A stretch of DNA of 64,000 bases from the NCBI RefSeq assembly GCF_900094835.1, contig NZ_FMAO01000008.1, forward strand, positions 1 to 64,000. The letters are read 5' to 3'. The stretch is from Weissella bombi. Lineage in GTDB: Bacteria > Bacillota > Bacilli > Lactobacillales > Lactobacillaceae. Both the position numbers and the translations under genes were made by a program. A model generated the notes under the pieces. The model did not search any database. It was given only the letters and a program-made list of their open reading frames with translations, and was not told the DNA's origin. Shown in pieces: positions 9,560 through 21,409 of the stretch; within the stretch, counting starts at the first letter, position 1; every line of letters starts with the position of its first letter.

Positions 9560-10189
9560 ATGAGTAAGCTAACGGTTTTTGATCATCCACTAATTCAACA
9601 CAAATTAACGATTATTCGTGATAAGAATGTTGGAACAAAAGAATTTCGTGAAATTGTCGATGAAATTGCTTCATTGATGGCCTACGAAGTAACCCGTGAT
9701 TTGCCTGTTGAGGATATTGAAGTCCAAACACCAGTTGCGACAACGACGCAAAAGACGCTTGCTGGTAAGAAACTAGCAATCGTACCTATTTTGCGTGCTG
9801 GTTTGGGAATGGTTGATGGTATCATGAAGTTGATTCCTGCTGCCCGTATTGGTCACATTGGTATGTATCGTGATGAAGAATCATTAGAACCAGTTGAATA
9901 CTTCGTTAAGTTGCCAGAAGATATTGATCAACGTGAGGTATTGGTTGTTGATCCAATGTTGGCAACTGGTGGTTCAGCTGTGATGGCAATTGATGCATTG
10001 AAGAAGCGTGGCGCAACTAAGATTAAGCTAATTACATTGGTTTCAGCACCAGTTGGTGTTGAGACAGTGCAAAAGACACATCCTGATGTTGATATTTACA
10101 CAGCAGGCTTGGATGAAGGGCTTAACGAACATGGTTACATTATTCCTGGTCTTGGGGATGCTGGTGACCGTTTGTTTGGTACTCACTAA
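9560..10189 (+). CDS. upp: Uracil phosphoribosyltransferase
   Basis: Salvages uracil to UMP using PRPP. It has 209 residues, family length. The PRPP-binding loop [14 protein letters not shown] and the C-terminal uracil-binding [13 protein letters not shown] are clear. SD GGAG. A strong terminator follows, and the next gene is the uracil permease, so uptake and salvage are neighbours under separate control. Confidence 0.97.
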   Translation: MSKLTVFDHPLIQHKLTIIRDKNVGTKEFREIVDEIASLMAYEVTRDLPVEDIEVQTPVATTTQKTLAGKKLAIVPILRAGLGMVDGIMKLIPAARIGHIGMYRDEESLEPVEYFVKLPEDIDQREVLVVDPMLATGGSAVMAIDALKKRGATKIKLITLVSAPVGVETVQKTHPDVDIYTAGLDEGLNEHGYIIPGLGDAGDRLFGTH

Positions 10190-10202
10190 TTTTATAAATA
10201 AG

Positions 10203-10249
10203 AACGCTTGTGACTCTGATGGATTTATTAAAGTTACAAGCGTTTTTTT
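10203..10249 (+). terminator. Terminator after upp
   Basis: 13-bp stem (10203-10215 with 10232-10244, one G-U pair) followed by seven T residues. Confidence 0.9.
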
Positions 10250-10292
10250 GTTAGTTAATTATAGTTAAAACGTTTAACTGTATTTGATACTG

Positions 10293-10321
10293 TTTACTAA
10301 CTCTGTTAACTAATATATAAT
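10293..10321 (+). promoter_or_regulatory. Promoter for the uracil permease leader
   Basis: -35 TTTACT (10293-10298), 17-bp spacer, perfect -10 TATAAT (10316-10321). The start would fall about 12-15 bases before the PyrR-binding stem. Confidence 0.65.
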
Positions 10322-10339
10322 AAAACATTGTAAATACCT

Positions 10340-10464
10340 TTAACTTGGTCCTGTGAGGCTAATAAGATTAACTTGTTTTGATTGGCTTTATTTTGCTGTC
10401 ATGACAACTATCATATTAGAAAAATGAACCAAGCTGAGGTGTCTTATATGCCTCAGCTTTTTTA
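10340..10464 (+). promoter_or_regulatory. PyrR-dependent attenuator of the uracil permease gene
   Basis: The leader contains the conserved PyrR-binding loop core GGTCCTGTGAGGCT (10347-10360) flanked by TTAACTT and AAGATTAA, which form the anti-antiterminator stem. Downstream, AAGCTGAGG (10431-10439) and CCTCAGCTT form a terminator with a T-tail ending near 10464. CTTGGT (10344-10349) can pair with ACCAAG (10428-10433), giving an antiterminator that disrupts both. Known logic: PyrR with UMP binds the loop and favours termination when pyrimidines are abundant. No pyrR gene is in the window. Confidence 0.87.
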
Positions 10465-10499
10465 GTGTAAATAATGTGTCGGATGAAAGGAATAATATG

Positions 10500-11777
10500 A
10501 TGGAAACAAAACGCGATGTCGTTTTAGATGTAGATGAAAAGCCAAAATTCTTGCAGTGGGTAGGGTTGTCGTTACAACACATGTTTTCAATGTTTGGGTC
10601 AACTGTATTAGTACCGTTGTTAGTTGGTTTGAACCCTGGTATCGCGTTGTTTAGTTCTGGGGTCGGAACATTACTACATATTTTAATTACCCAACGGAAG
10701 ATTCCAGCGTACATGGGATCAAGTTTTGCTTTTGTTATCCCAATGGTAGCTTTGATGAAAACGACGGGATATCCGGGCGTTGCGACTGGTGTCATTTCTG
10801 TAGGAATCGTTTACTTAATTGTTGCAGTAATTGTTGGGCTGATTGGAACGGAATGGATTGAAAAGTTGCTACCACCAATTGTTGTGGGTCCTATCATTAT
10901 GGTAATTGGATTGTCATTATCAGGTTCAGCTGCTGAATCTGCGACGTTATTGAATGGAAAATATGATTTGCGTGTATTCTTAGTCGCAATGATAACGTTA
11001 GGTGTGACGATTTTCTTTAACATGTATATGCGTGGTTTCTTAGGTTTAATTCCAATTTTGCTTGGAATTGTTGTTGGTTATGTTATTGCCATAATGTTTG
11101 GCTTAGTTGATTTACAACCTGTTACACAGGCAGCATGGTTTGCACTACCAGACTTTGATTTTCCTTTCATTGATTACAAACCAATTGTTCATTGGGATGC
11201 TGTGCTGGTTATGGCACCTATTGCATTGGTAACAATTACCGAACACCTAGGTCATTTGATGGTATTGGATGATTTGACAGGCCGTGATTATATCAAGGAT
11301 CCTGGTTTGCATCGTACATTGGCTGGGGATGGTGTTGCATCATTGTTCGCTGGATTAGTTGGTGGACCTTCTGTAACGTCATATGGTGAAAATATCGGCG
11401 TTATGGCTATCACTAAAGTTCATTCAGTTTATGTTTTGATTGGTGCGGCTGTTTTCGCAATTTTGTTCTCATTCGTTGGTAAGTTATCAGCTTTGATTCA
11501 AACTATTCCAGGAGCTGTAACTGGTGGTGTATCATTCCTATTGTTTGGTGTTATTGCAGCGTCTGGTTTACGAATTATCGTTGAAAATAAAATTGATTTC
11601 AATTTAAAGCGTAACTTGATGATTTCATCATCAGTGTTGGTTATTGGAATTGGTAACGCATATCTTCAACTAGGACATGGTAATAATATTGTGCAATTCT
11701 CAGGTGTTGCAATTGCAACTGTCTTAGGAATCGTCTTGAATTTGATATTACCAGATAAGGCGATGTCAGAAAAATAA
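10500..11777 (+). CDS. pyrP: Uracil permease (NCS2 family)
   Basis: Membrane symporter that imports uracil. The protein has 425 residues with about 12-14 hydrophobic segments. It has NCS2 hallmarks: an N-terminal QHMFSMFGSTVLVP segment and the substrate-site region ITEHLGHLMVLDDLTGRD followed by GGPSVTSYGENIG. ATG 10500 has the best spacing from AAAGGA; ATG 10497 or GTG 10476 are alternatives. It is controlled by the PyrR attenuator immediately upstream and closed by a strong terminator. Confidence 0.92.
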   Translation: METKRDVVLDVDEKPKFLQWVGLSLQHMFSMFGSTVLVPLLVGLNPGIALFSSGVGTLLHILITQRKIPAYMGSSFAFVIPMVALMKTTGYPGVATGVISVGIVYLIVAVIVGLIGTEWIEKLLPPIVVGPIIMVIGLSLSGSAAESATLLNGKYDLRVFLVAMITLGVTIFFNMYMRGFLGLIPILLGIVVGYVIAIMFGLVDLQPVTQAAWFALPDFDFPFIDYKPIVHWDAVLVMAPIALVTITEHLGHLMVLDDLTGRDYIKDPGLHRTLAGDGVASLFAGLVGGPSVTSYGENIGVMAITKVHSVYVLIGAAVFAILFSFVGKLSALIQTIPGAVTGGVSFLLFGVIAASGLRIIVENKIDFNLKRNLMISSSVLVIGIGNAYLQLGHGNNIVQFSGVAIATVLGIVLNLILPDKAMSEK

Positions 11778-11789
11778 TTAACAAGTAAT

Positions 11790-11828
11790 AAAACCCGTGA
11801 TGGATTAAGGACATCACGGGTTTTATTT
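11790..11828 (+). terminator. Terminator after pyrP
   Basis: 12-bp perfect stem AAACCCGTGATG / CATCACGGGTTT with a TTTTATTT tail. Confidence 0.92.
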
Positions 11829-11970
11829 GTAAGTTATGTCGTTCACATGAGTTCCTTTTTTGTATATGTATAGTCGTGTTATTCTTATTTGGAATACTTG
11901 GAATTGTGATATATCAACCTTTAATGAAAATAGTTGCAAAATTGGTACAAATTAGGGAAGTCTTAAATGA

Positions 11971-11998
11971 TTGAATTACCGTCAAAAAGGGGTAATAT
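11971..11998 (+). promoter_or_regulatory. Promoter of the atp operon
   Basis: -35 TTGAAT (11971-11976), 16-bp spacer, -10 TAATAT (11993-11998), leaving a leader of about 75 nt before atpB. Confidence 0.55.
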
Positions 11999-12079
11999 AG
12001 TGGAGAAAAGTTAAACGGTTCTGCTTTTGATATGGGTACCGCTTGATTAAAATTCAAGAAAGGAATGAGGTGAATTTCA

Positions 12080-12790
12080 TTGGAGAAAACCGCGACCTTT
12101 AGTATTGCGGGGTTAACGTTTGATTGGAATGTGGTTATTTCGACACTTGTTGTTGTAGCAGTTGTCTTTCTTCTAGCATTGTGGACTTCTCGTAAACTGG
12201 TTTTGAAGCCAGCGGGAAAAAGCAAGCAGAATATGCTGGAATGGGTAATTGATTTTACAAACAACATTGTTGATGGATCACTACCAAATAAGACGGGAAA
12301 TGGATTGAAATTTTTCATATTTTCATTGTTTTTGTTTATCTTCGTTGGAAATCAATTAGGTGTTGCTTTTACAGTAGCTGTTAATGGCGATACATTTTTG
12401 AATTCACCCACAGCTAATCCGTTAGTGACAATGACCTTAGCATTAATCGCTATTAGTATTGCTCACTTCTTAGGTGTGGAAAAACAAGGTTTTAAGAACT
12501 ATTTCAAGTCAGTTTATCTGTCACCATTTAGCGTTTTGCTCCCTTTGAATCTTATCGAACAATTCACGAGTTTCCTAACGTTAGGATTACGTTTATTCGG
12601 TAATATTTTTGCTGGTGAAATGGTATTGTCGTTGTTATGGCAATTGGCACAATCTGCAGGTGTGGTTTCCTTTGTACCAGCTTTTGTGTTAACAATCATT
12701 TGGCAAGCCTTTTCATTGTTTATTGGAGCCATTCAAGCGTTTGTCTTCGTCACTTTGACGACTGTCTATGTTTCAGAAAAGACAGAGTAA
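12080..12790 (+). CDS. atpB: ATP synthase Fo subunit a
   Basis: Integral membrane stator subunit that forms the two proton half-channels against the c-ring. It has 236 residues and five to six hydrophobic segments. The essential arginine lies in TLGLRLFGNIFAGE. Translation most likely starts at TTG 12080, 8 bp after GAGGTG; no ATG fits. It is the first gene of the eight-gene operon atpBEFHAGDC; no atpI precedes it. Confidence 0.95.
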   Translation: MEKTATFSIAGLTFDWNVVISTLVVVAVVFLLALWTSRKLVLKPAGKSKQNMLEWVIDFTNNIVDGSLPNKTGNGLKFFIFSLFLFIFVGNQLGVAFTVAVNGDTFLNSPTANPLVTMTLALIAISIAHFLGVEKQGFKNYFKSVYLSPFSVLLPLNLIEQFTSFLTLGLRLFGNIFAGEMVLSLLWQLAQSAGVVSFVPAFVLTIIWQAFSLFIGAIQAFVFVTLTTVYVSEKTE

Positions 12791-12807
12791 CTACAGTAAC
12801 TGTTTAA

Positions 12808-13047
<240 letters not shown>

Positions 13048-13071
13048 TCAAAACGCGGAGGCCAACTAATT

Positions 13072-13587
13072 ATGTTTAATCAAATTGTTCTAGCGGGTGC
13101 TAGCGAAGGGTTGGCTTTGGGTAACATGTTGTTTGTGCTAGTGGCATTCCTAGTGTTGATGCTTCTATTAAAGAAGTATGCTTGGGGACCAGTAGTCAAA
13201 ATGATGGAAAAACGTGCAGAAAAAGTTGCACATGATTTAGATACTGCTCAAGATGCACGCGAAGAAGCTGAAAAGATGGCTGCGCAACGTGCAGAACAGT
13301 TGCAATCTGCACGCTCTGAAGCTAATGGTATCGTAGCCGATGCTAAAGAAGCAGCAAATCAACAACGTGATAAAATTGTTGAAGACGCTCAAAAAGATGC
13401 CCAGGCAGCAAAGGACCAAGCTGGTGCTCAAATTGCCCAGGAACGTTCTGAAGCCATGGCAGATATTAAGAGTGATGTTGCTGAGCTTTCAGTAACCATT
13501 GCACAAAAGATTATCCAAAAAGAACTAAAGTTAGATGATCAAAAAGCGTTGATTGACGCTTATATCGAAGGGTTAGGTAAGAAATAA
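13072..13587 (+). CDS. atpF: ATP synthase Fo subunit b
   Basis: Peripheral stalk subunit linking Fo to F1. It has 171 residues: one N-terminal membrane helix (about 17-35) and a long charged Ala/Gln/Glu/Lys-rich coiled coil. Its stop codon overlaps the atpH start (TAATG), so the two stalk subunits are translationally coupled. Confidence 0.95.
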   Translation: MFNQIVLAGASEGLALGNMLFVLVAFLVLMLLLKKYAWGPVVKMMEKRAEKVAHDLDTAQDAREEAEKMAAQRAEQLQSARSEANGIVADAKEAANQQRDKIVEDAQKDAQAAKDQAGAQIAQERSEAMADIKSDVAELSVTIAQKIIQKELKLDDQKALIDAYIEGLGKK

Positions 13588-14129
13588 TGGCATTGGATCA
13601 AGCAACGATTGCTAAACGATATGCCGTTGCTTTGTTCGAATTAACCCATGATCAAGGAACTGATGCAGCGACTTTGGCTGAGTTATCAACAATTCGTGAA
13701 GTATTAGTTCAAAATCCAGACATCATAAAAGCGTTGTTATCTTTGCGAATTGATGAAACGTCGAAAACACAATTATTGCATATGCTTTCAGATGGTACGA
13801 GTCAAGTCGTAACAAATCTGATAAATATGGCATATGATTATCGACGTATGCAAAACTTACCAGCAATTATTGACGAGTATCAAACCTTAGTTAATAAGGC
13901 TGCTGGTATTGTCGATGCTGAGATAACAACGGTCGTGCCATTAAGTGATGAACAAGTTGCACGTTTAACTGAGCAACTTGTGAAGCGTTATGAAGCTAAC
14001 GAAGTGCGACTAACGCAAGTCGTTGATGAAGACTTACTTGGTGGGGTTATTATTAAAGCTAATAACCAAATTTTGGATGGATCATTAGCAACGAAATTAG
14101 CTGCTATTCGTCAGAGTATTATCCGCTAG
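13587..14129 (+). CDS. atpH: ATP synthase F1 subunit delta
   Basis: Stalk subunit connecting subunit b to the top of the alpha/beta hexamer. It has 180 residues with the family's N-terminal KRYAVALFEL and the C-terminal DEDLLGGVIIKANNQILDGS signature. It overlaps atpF by one base. Confidence 0.96.
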   Translation: MALDQATIAKRYAVALFELTHDQGTDAATLAELSTIREVLVQNPDIIKALLSLRIDETSKTQLLHMLSDGTSQVVTNLINMAYDYRRMQNLPAIIDEYQTLVNKAAGIVDAEITTVVPLSDEQVARLTEQLVKRYEANEVRLTQVVDEDLLGGVIIKANNQILDGSLATKLAAIRQSIIR

Positions 14130-14132
14130 TAA

Positions 14133-15710
<1,578 letters not shown>

Positions 15711-15722
15711 GAGGGGTAATAG

Positions 15723-16604
15723 ATGGCAGCTTCTTTACAAGATATTCAACGCCGTATTGCCTCAACATCAAAGACACGTCAGATTACAAGTGCTATGCAG
15801 ATGGTTTCAACCGCAAAGTTGAGCCAAATTCAACGACACGGTGGTTCTTATACAGTGTATTCAGATGCTTTGCATGATGTGGTCGCACATTTAGCAACAG
15901 CACACATTAATAATGTGAAGGGTACATTGTTAGAACAACGCCGTGTGACAAAGGTTGGATTCTTAGTTATTTCTTCTGATCGTGGTCTTGTTGGTGGTTA
16001 TAATTCAACACTACTAAAAGAAGTTATGGCAGAAATTACGAGACGTCAATTAACAACTGATCAAGTTGTTATTTTGGCTGTTGGTGGTAATGGTGCTGAT
16101 TTCTTTAAGAAACGTGGTTTTGATGTTGCGTATGAATACCGTGGCGTGTCAGATGTGCCAACCTTTGACGAGGTTCGTGAGATTGTCCAAATGGCAACAA
16201 CCATGTACGACAATGAAGTATTCGATGAATTAAACGTGGCTTATCAGCATTATGTTAGTCGTATTAGTAATGAAGTTCATCTTGAAAAGATGTTGCCAGT
16301 TTCAACTGATGACTTGGTAGAGTCAAAAGATGAAACAAAATTTACGGCCGATTATGAGATGGAACCATCAGCTGAACAAATTTTGAGTATTGTTTTACCA
16401 CAATATGCAGAAAGTTTAGTATACGGTACCATTTTGGATGCAAAAACCGCAGAACATGCGGCATCAGCTAATGCGATGTCATCCGCTACTGATAATGCTA
16501 AGGAAATCATCGACTCACTTGGTTTGAAATACAACCGGGCACGTCAGAGTGCAATTACGACAGAAATTACAGAAATTACTGGTGGTATGGCCGCTTTGAA
16601 TTAA
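15723..16604 (+). CDS. atpG: ATP synthase F1 subunit gamma
   Basis: Central rotor shaft turning inside the alpha/beta hexamer. It has 293 residues with the conserved N-terminal helix (IQRRIASTSKTRQITSAM) and C-terminal helix (NRARQSAITTEITEITGG) that form the coiled-coil shaft. SD GGAGGGG; 12 bp after atpA. Confidence 0.96.
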   Translation: MAASLQDIQRRIASTSKTRQITSAMQMVSTAKLSQIQRHGGSYTVYSDALHDVVAHLATAHINNVKGTLLEQRRVTKVGFLVISSDRGLVGGYNSTLLKEVMAEITRRQLTTDQVVILAVGGNGADFFKKRGFDVAYEYRGVSDVPTFDEVREIVQMATTMYDNEVFDELNVAYQHYVSRISNEVHLEKMLPVSTDDLVESKDETKFTADYEMEPSAEQILSIVLPQYAESLVYGTILDAKTAEHAASANAMSSATDNAKEIIDSLGLKYNRARQSAITTEITEITGGMAALN

Positions 16605-16634
16605 AAGCATCCTGCATCAAGTTGATATGAATGA

Positions 16635-18050
<1,416 letters not shown>

Positions 18051-18067
18051 GCAAAGGGGGGAGTGCT

Positions 18068-18484
18068 ATGAGTGAACACACCCTACATGTTAAGGTGGTA
18101 ACGCCAAATGGAATTATCTTTGATTACGAAACTGCTTCATTAGTTGTTTTAGATACAACTAATGGTAGTGAAGGAATCATGGCTAATCACGCACCCATTA
18201 TTGCAGCAATGCAAGTTAGCGAAGTGAAAGTTGTCGATGAAGAGTCAAGCTTTGAAGAAATTATTACGATTAGTGGTGGATTTGCTGAATTCTCAGAAAA
18301 TACATTAACTGTTGTTTCTGATAGTGCCGAACGGGCTCAAGACATTGATGTTAAACGTGCACAAGAAGCTAAGGAACGTGCTGAAAAGCATATCGCTGCA
18401 AGCGACACGGATGATGTTGTTCGTGCACAAGCTGCCTTAATGCGTGCAGTTAACCGTATTCATGCAGTTACTGGTAGCAAGTAA
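18068..18484 (+). CDS. atpC: ATP synthase F1 subunit epsilon
   Basis: Rotor subunit that couples gamma to the c-ring and can inhibit ATP hydrolysis. It has 138 residues: an N-terminal beta sandwich (LHVKVVTPNGIIFDYE, GSEGIMANHAPI) and a C-terminal helical hairpin. It is the last gene of the operon; SD GGGGGGAG; terminator directly after. Confidence 0.96.
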   Translation: MSEHTLHVKVVTPNGIIFDYETASLVVLDTTNGSEGIMANHAPIIAAMQVSEVKVVDEESSFEEIITISGGFAEFSENTLTVVSDSAERAQDIDVKRAQEAKERAEKHIAASDTDDVVRAQAALMRAVNRIHAVTGSK

Positions 18485-18506
18485 TTAATTGAAACGTTCA
18501 TAAATT

Positions 18507-18552
18507 AAATACGTCTGTGTGGAAGTTATTCTTTTGCACGGGCGTATTTTTT
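18507..18552 (+). terminator. Terminator of the atp operon
   Basis: 13-bp stem AAATACGTCTGTG / CACGGGCGTATTT with G-U pairs and a run of six T. Confidence 0.9.
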
Positions 18553-18661
18553 GATTGCACATTTTACATAGTTCAAGTCAGTTCATAAAACTTGATGTGT
18601 TAGAGAGCATAAAGTTTGATAGAATAGACATAGTATTGATTAAAGAAAGTAGGACAACAGG

Positions 18662-19315
18662 ATGATCGTATTATCAGGAACTATTGGTGCCGGAAAGACC
18701 AGCTTAACAACAATGCTTGCAGAACATTTAGGAAGTGAAGCATTATACGAATCCGTTGATGATAATCCGATTTTGCCATTGTTTTACGAGGATCCAAAGC
18801 GTTATGGTTTCTTGTTACAAAATTATTTTTTAAATAAGCGATTGGATAACATCAAGGACGCACAAGGTAGTCAATTAAACGTCATTGATCGATCTATCTT
18901 TGAAGACTTGTTGTTATTTAAATTAAATGCTGATTTAGATAGAGCAACTCAAACTGAAGTGCAAATTTATGGTGACTTGTTAAACAATATTATGGAACAA
19001 GTTGATTTTTCAGATGATGCCATTGTTAAAACACCTGATTTACTAATTTACATCCATGTTAGCTTTGATACGATGTTAGAACGTATTAAAAAGCGTGGTC
19101 GTAAATATGAACAAATTGAGAATGATCCATCACTATACAATTACTACAAAAGCTTGAATGAACGTTATGTGGCCTGGTTTGAATCATATGACCGTTCACC
19201 AAAGTTGAGTATTGATGGTGACCGTTTTGACTTTGTAACGGATGATGAGGCAGCTGAGCAAGTGTTAGCAATAATTGATGATAAAATTAAAGAGCTAGGT
19301 TTGAAAAATAATTAG
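18662..19315 (+). CDS. Deoxynucleoside kinase (dAdo/dGuo/dCyd kinase family)
   Basis: Phosphorylates deoxynucleosides for DNA precursor salvage. It has 217 residues. The P-loop GTIGAGKTS is at 6-14, the family DRS motif at 76-78 (IDRSIFED), and an arginine-rich lid [11 protein letters not shown] near 138. Which deoxynucleoside it prefers cannot be told from the sequence. serS follows after 10 bp, as seen in other Firmicutes. Confidence 0.9.
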   Translation: MIVLSGTIGAGKTSLTTMLAEHLGSEALYESVDDNPILPLFYEDPKRYGFLLQNYFLNKRLDNIKDAQGSQLNVIDRSIFEDLLLFKLNADLDRATQTEVQIYGDLLNNIMEQVDFSDDAIVKTPDLLIYIHVSFDTMLERIKKRGRKYEQIENDPSLYNYYKSLNERYVAWFESYDRSPKLSIDGDRFDFVTDDEAAEQVLAIIDDKIKELGLKNN

Positions 19316-19325
19316 GAGAATTATT

Positions 19326-20609
19326 ATGCTAGATATGAAAATAATTCGTCAAGAGACGGAACAAGTAAAAGAACGTTTGGCAACTCGTGGGGTTGACCCT
19401 AAAGAAGTTGATGCGCTATTAGCTGATGATGTTAAGCGTCGTGAATTATTAGTACAAACTGAAGAATTAAAAGCACGTCGCAATACGGTTTCAGATCAAA
19501 TTGGTTTGAAGAAGCGTCAAAAAGAAGATGCCAGTGAAGTAATTGCCGAAATGCAAAAGGTTTCAGCAACTATCAAAGAATTAGATGAACAAGTTGTAAA
19601 GCTAGATGAACAAATTAAGGAACGTGCTTTGCACTTCCCAAATTTGCCAAATAATACAATTCCTGTTGGTCCTGATGAAGATTCTAATCGTGAAGAACGT
19701 CAATGGGGTGAAATTCCAACGTTTAATTTTGCACCAAAGGCTCATTATGAAATTGGTGAAGATTTAGGTATTTTAGATTTTGAACGTGGTGCTAAAGTTT
19801 CTGGTGCCCGCTTTGTATACTATGTTGGTCAGGGAGCTCGTTTAGAGCGTGCAGTTTACAACTTCATGTTGGATGAGCACCAAAAAGAAGGCTACAAAGA
19901 AATGATCACACCATACATTGTAAAGAATGAAGCAATGTACGGTACGGGTCAGTATCCAAAGTTTATGGATGATGCTTACCGTGTTGGAACTAATGACGAT
20001 ATGACATTGATTCCAACGGCTGAAGTGCCTTTGACGAATTATTTCCGTGAAGAAGTGATTGATGATGCTAAGCTACCATACAGTGTGACAGCATTATCAC
20101 CTGCATTCCGTCAAGAAGCAGGTTCAGCTGGTCGCGATACACGTGGTTTGATTCGTATGCACCAATTTAATAAGGTTGAAATGGTTAAGTTTACAAAGCC
20201 TGAGGATTCATACCAAGCTTTGGAAGATATGACGTTTAACGCAGAAACTTTGTTGCAAAAATTGGGCCTACCTTATCATGTGATTACGTTGTCAACAGGG
20301 GACATGGGCTTCTCTGCTGCTAAAACATATGATGTGGAAGTTTGGATGCCACAACAAAATATCTATCGTGAAATTTCTTCTGTTTCAAATACAGAAGCAT
20401 TCCAAGCTCGTCGTGCACGAATTCAATATCGTGACGAAAATGGCAAGTTGCAATTTGTTCATACTTTGAACGGATCTGGATTAGCTGTTGGCCGTACAGT
20501 TGCAGCTATTTTAGAAAACTACCAAAACGAAGATGGTACGGTTACAATTCCAGAAGTTTTGCGTCCATACTTCGGTGCTGATAAGATTGTGCCAGAAGAC
20601 ACGATTTAA
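19326..20609 (+). CDS. serS: Seryl-tRNA synthetase
   Basis: Charges tRNA-Ser with serine. It has 427 residues: an N-terminal antiparallel coiled-coil arm (about 30-105) that grips the long variable arm of tRNA-Ser, then a class-II catalytic core with motif 2 ([22 protein letters not shown], here abbreviated to its FRQEAGSAG part) and motif 3 [24 protein letters not shown]; no T-box leader is present. Confidence 0.96.
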   Translation: MLDMKIIRQETEQVKERLATRGVDPKEVDALLADDVKRRELLVQTEELKARRNTVSDQIGLKKRQKEDASEVIAEMQKVSATIKELDEQVVKLDEQIKERALHFPNLPNNTIPVGPDEDSNREERQWGEIPTFNFAPKAHYEIGEDLGILDFERGAKVSGARFVYYVGQGARLERAVYNFMLDEHQKEGYKEMITPYIVKNEAMYGTGQYPKFMDDAYRVGTNDDMTLIPTAEVPLTNYFREEVIDDAKLPYSVTALSPAFRQEAGSAGRDTRGLIRMHQFNKVEMVKFTKPEDSYQALEDMTFNAETLLQKLGLPYHVITLSTGDMGFSAAKTYDVEVWMPQQNIYREISSVSNTEAFQARRARIQYRDENGKLQFVHTLNGSGLAVGRTVAAILENYQNEDGTVTIPEVLRPYFGADKIVPEDTI

Positions 20610-20648
20610 ACAGTAAGTAACAACTATTAATTGAATAATTAAAACTAG

Positions 20649-20683
20649 AGGCAGCCGATTTTTATAAAATTGACTGCCTTTAT
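20649..20683 (+). terminator. Terminator after serS
   Basis: Stem AGGCAG...CTGCCT extended by GATTTT/AAAATT with a small internal loop, followed by TTTATT. Confidence 0.7.
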
Positions 20684-20758
20684 TATCTATTTATAATGGT
20701 AAAATGACGTTGTAAACGACTGTAAATAAATAAAAATAAAAAAATACTAAAAAAGTAA

Positions 20759-20787
20759 TTGCAAAAACATCAAAAAGCTAGTAATAT
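20759..20787 (+). promoter_or_regulatory. Promoter ahead of an interleaved repeat
   Basis: -35 TTGCAA (20759-20764), 17-bp spacer, -10 TAATAT (20782-20787). A start about 7 bp downstream falls at 20794-20795, exactly where the interleaved repeat begins. Confidence 0.45.
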
Positions 20788-20794
20788 ATATCGA

Positions 20795-20835
20795 GTGGTA
20801 AGGAACTGCTAATTGTTTTACCACATACAGCAGTT
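20795..20835 (+). repeat. Two interleaved perfect 7-bp inverted repeats (pseudoknot topology)
   Basis: GTGGTAA (20795-20801) pairs with TTACCAC (20818-20824), and AACTGCT (20804-20810) pairs with AGCAGTT (20829-20835). The order is a-b-a'-b', which in RNA would be an H-type pseudoknot and in DNA two overlapping dyads. There is no ORF here. It lies upstream of the tRNA cluster promoter. Function unknown. Confidence 0.5.
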
Positions 20836-20857
20836 GTTAGTTATTTGAAATTAAGTG

Positions 20858-20886
20858 TTGACACTTGATTGATAATTAGATATACT
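20858..20886 (+). promoter_or_regulatory. Strong promoter of the four-tRNA cluster
   Basis: Consensus -35 TTGACA (20858-20863), 17-bp spacer, -10 TATACT (20881-20886), about 40 bp before tRNA-Leu. A perfect dyad AAGTGT-TG-ACACTT (20853-20866) covers the -35. Confidence 0.88.
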
Positions 20887-20925
20887 ATAAAAGTTGTCGG
20901 ATGTTATGTTCGACAGACGTCTGTT

Positions 20926-21008
20926 GCGGATGTGGCGGAACTGGCAGACGCGCTGGATTTAGGTTCCAGTGCCCCTAGGGCGTGCAGGTTCGATTCCTGT
21001 CATCCGCA
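20926..21008 (+). tRNA. tRNA-Leu (anticodon TAG)
   Basis: 83 nt with 7-bp acceptor stem GCGGATG/CATCCGC, anticodon stem CTGGA/TCCAG around loop TTTAGGT, and the long variable arm of class-II tRNAs. It reads CUN leucine codons. Confidence 0.96.
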
Positions 21009-21030
21009 TATATCGTTTATCGATACAGAA

Positions 21031-21103
21031 GCCGACTTAGCTCAGCTGGCAGAGCGCTTCACTAGTAATGAAGAGGTCGCTGGTTCGAATCCAGTAGTCG
21101 GCA
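21031..21103 (+). tRNA. tRNA-Thr (anticodon AGT)
   Basis: 73 nt with acceptor stem GCCGACT/AGTCGGC, anticodon stem CTTCA/TGAAG and loop CTAGTAA, so the anticodon is AGT. A34 outside tRNA-Arg(ACG) is uncommon in bacteria; see findings. Confidence 0.95.
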
Positions 21104-21109
21104 TCCCAT

Positions 21110-21182
21110 GCGAATATAGTTCAGCTGGTAGAACGCTACCTTGCCATGGTAGAGGTCGCGGGTCCGAATCCCGTTGTTCGCT
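21110..21182 (+). tRNA. tRNA-Gly (anticodon GCC)
   Basis: 73 nt with acceptor stem GCGAATA/TGTTCGC (one G-U pair), anticodon stem CTACC/GGTAG, loop TTGCCAT. It reads GGC and GGU codons. Confidence 0.95.
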
Positions 21183-21215
21183 TTCTTCCTTAAAAAGGAA
21201 GCATTAAATTAATAT

Positions 21216-21289
21216 GCACCTATAGCGCAACTGGATAGAGTGTCTGACTACGAATCAGAAGGTTGAAGGTTCGAATCCTTCTAGGTGCA
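21216..21289 (+). tRNA. tRNA-Arg (anticodon ACG)
   Basis: 74 nt with acceptor stem GCACCTA/TAGGTGC, anticodon stem TCTGA/TCAGA, loop CTACGAA. A34 is normally deaminated to inosine by TadA, whose gene is at 46990. Last tRNA of the cluster. Confidence 0.96.
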
Positions 21290-21296
21290 TCAATTG

Positions 21297-21328
21297 AAAA
21301 CCATCAAGAGAAATCTTGGTGGTTTTTG
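21297..21328 (+). terminator. Terminator of the tRNA cluster
   Basis: 13-bp stem AAAACCATCAAGA / TCTTGGTGGTTTT (one wobble) with a GAAA-like loop and T-tail. Confidence 0.9.
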
Positions 21329-21409
21329 TGTCAGCAAATTAATTTGGATAGTGGGCACAAATATTATAAAAAATATGGGGTTTTAGTGGCATTGTGTTGC
21401 AATGCGTTC

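Noticed and set aside
10263-10277. Possible catabolite (cre) or other operator dyad GTTAAA...TTTAAC
   Set aside because: It does not fit the cre consensus and sits upstream of the promoter in AT-rich DNA; likely chance.
10388-10795. 135-codon frame antisense to the pyrP leader and N-terminus
   Set aside because: It crosses the PyrR attenuator on the opposite strand and has no recognisable protein features.
11914-12318. 134-codon frame antisense to atpB and its promoter
   Set aside because: Shadow of atpB; no start signal.
20869-21207. Open frame of 112 codons across the tRNA cluster
   Set aside because: It runs through three well-folded tRNA genes; the frame is a by-product of tRNA sequence.
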